The position numbers and the translations under genes are program-made. Positions 58,820 through 58,863 of a stretch of DNA of 58,863 nucleotides are shown here, in pieces; the first letter of the stretch is position 1; every line of letters starts with the position of its first letter. The notes beneath the pieces are model-generated. The model saw only the letters and a program-made list of their open reading frames with translations. It was not told the origin of the DNA and searched no databases. The DNA is from Faecalicatena faecalis (lineage in GTDB: Bacteria; Bacillota; Clostridia; Lachnospirales; Lachnospiraceae), in assembly GCF_012524165.2 (NCBI RefSeq), contig NZ_JABACJ020000030.1:1-58863 (forward strand), written 5' to 3'.

Positions 58820-58863
58820 GTATTTTCTCATAAAACAGTTGACAGGCATCAAAAAATATGTGG

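Noticed and set aside
58720..58863. Insertion-sequence end near the right edge
   Set aside because: The sequence before the terminator has a somewhat IS-like look, but no transposase, inverted repeat pair or target duplication can be seen inside the window.

Overview
The window looks like chromosomal DNA of a gut-type Lachnospiraceae / Clostridia cluster XIVa bacterium. The evidence is its AGGAGG-type ribosome binding sites, TTGACA-N17-TATAAT promoters, dimeric-type glycyl-tRNA synthetase, pyruvate phosphate dikinase, an era-yqzL-like-recO block, an anaerobic glycerol operon with a BFD-domain dehydrogenase, and many carbohydrate loci. No rRNA, tRNA, CRISPR array, phage or intact insertion sequence was seen. 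The genus cannot be assigned from sequence reading alone.

Layout. 1-3200: an AgrA/AgrC-like two-component pair without agrB/agrD, then a YiiX-type papain-like amidase. 3397-4941 (-): a lone, AT-rich multi-spanning membrane protein that looks acquired. 5228-9268 (-): a three-gene operon encoding a small beta protein, a 988-residue modular protein with a long Gly/Ala/Ser linker, and a protein with a C-terminal LecA (PA-IL)-like lectin domain. 9494-15579: glycerol catabolism (glpP antiterminator, glpK, an ATC-hydrolase-like gene, then a glpA-like, glpB-like and DUF1667 trio behind its own promoter and a leader terminator that GlpP probably controls). 15652-28359: housekeeping genes (M16C peptidase, era, yqzL-like, recO, glyS, two tandem M18 aminopeptidases, ppdK).

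28799-39532 is a single-direction catabolic operon. It encodes an IolD-like TPP ring hydrolase, a zinc alcohol dehydrogenase, a two-polypeptide molybdenum hydroxylase, an SLC13/DASS anion symporter, an RpiB-family (DhuI-like) isomerase, an IclR regulator and a KduD/DhuD-like dehydrogenase. I read it as a candidate undescribed pathway: import of an anionic, probably carbocyclic compound, its oxidation to a cyclic dione, hydrolytic ring opening to a deoxy-uronate-like product, then isomerisation and reduction towards central metabolism. The substrate is not known.

39686-52504 is a second catabolic locus, apparently under a FadR-type GntR regulator. The same 12-bp operator-like sequence TGGTCAGACCGG lies just downstream of both the regulator's promoter and the transporter promoter. 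It contains an ABC importer (binding protein and two permeases, no ATPase), two divergent URO-D-superfamily proteins that lack the usual HxC metal motif, a GHL6-like glycosidase, a GH106-like glycosidase and a Cys/Met-metabolism PLP enzyme. 52606-53952 (-) is a membrane-anchored DUF4474 protein with a Cys/Pro repeat tail. 54118-58703 is a classical beta-glucoside PTS operon (licT/bglG, bglF, bglA) with a recognisable RAT/terminator leader.
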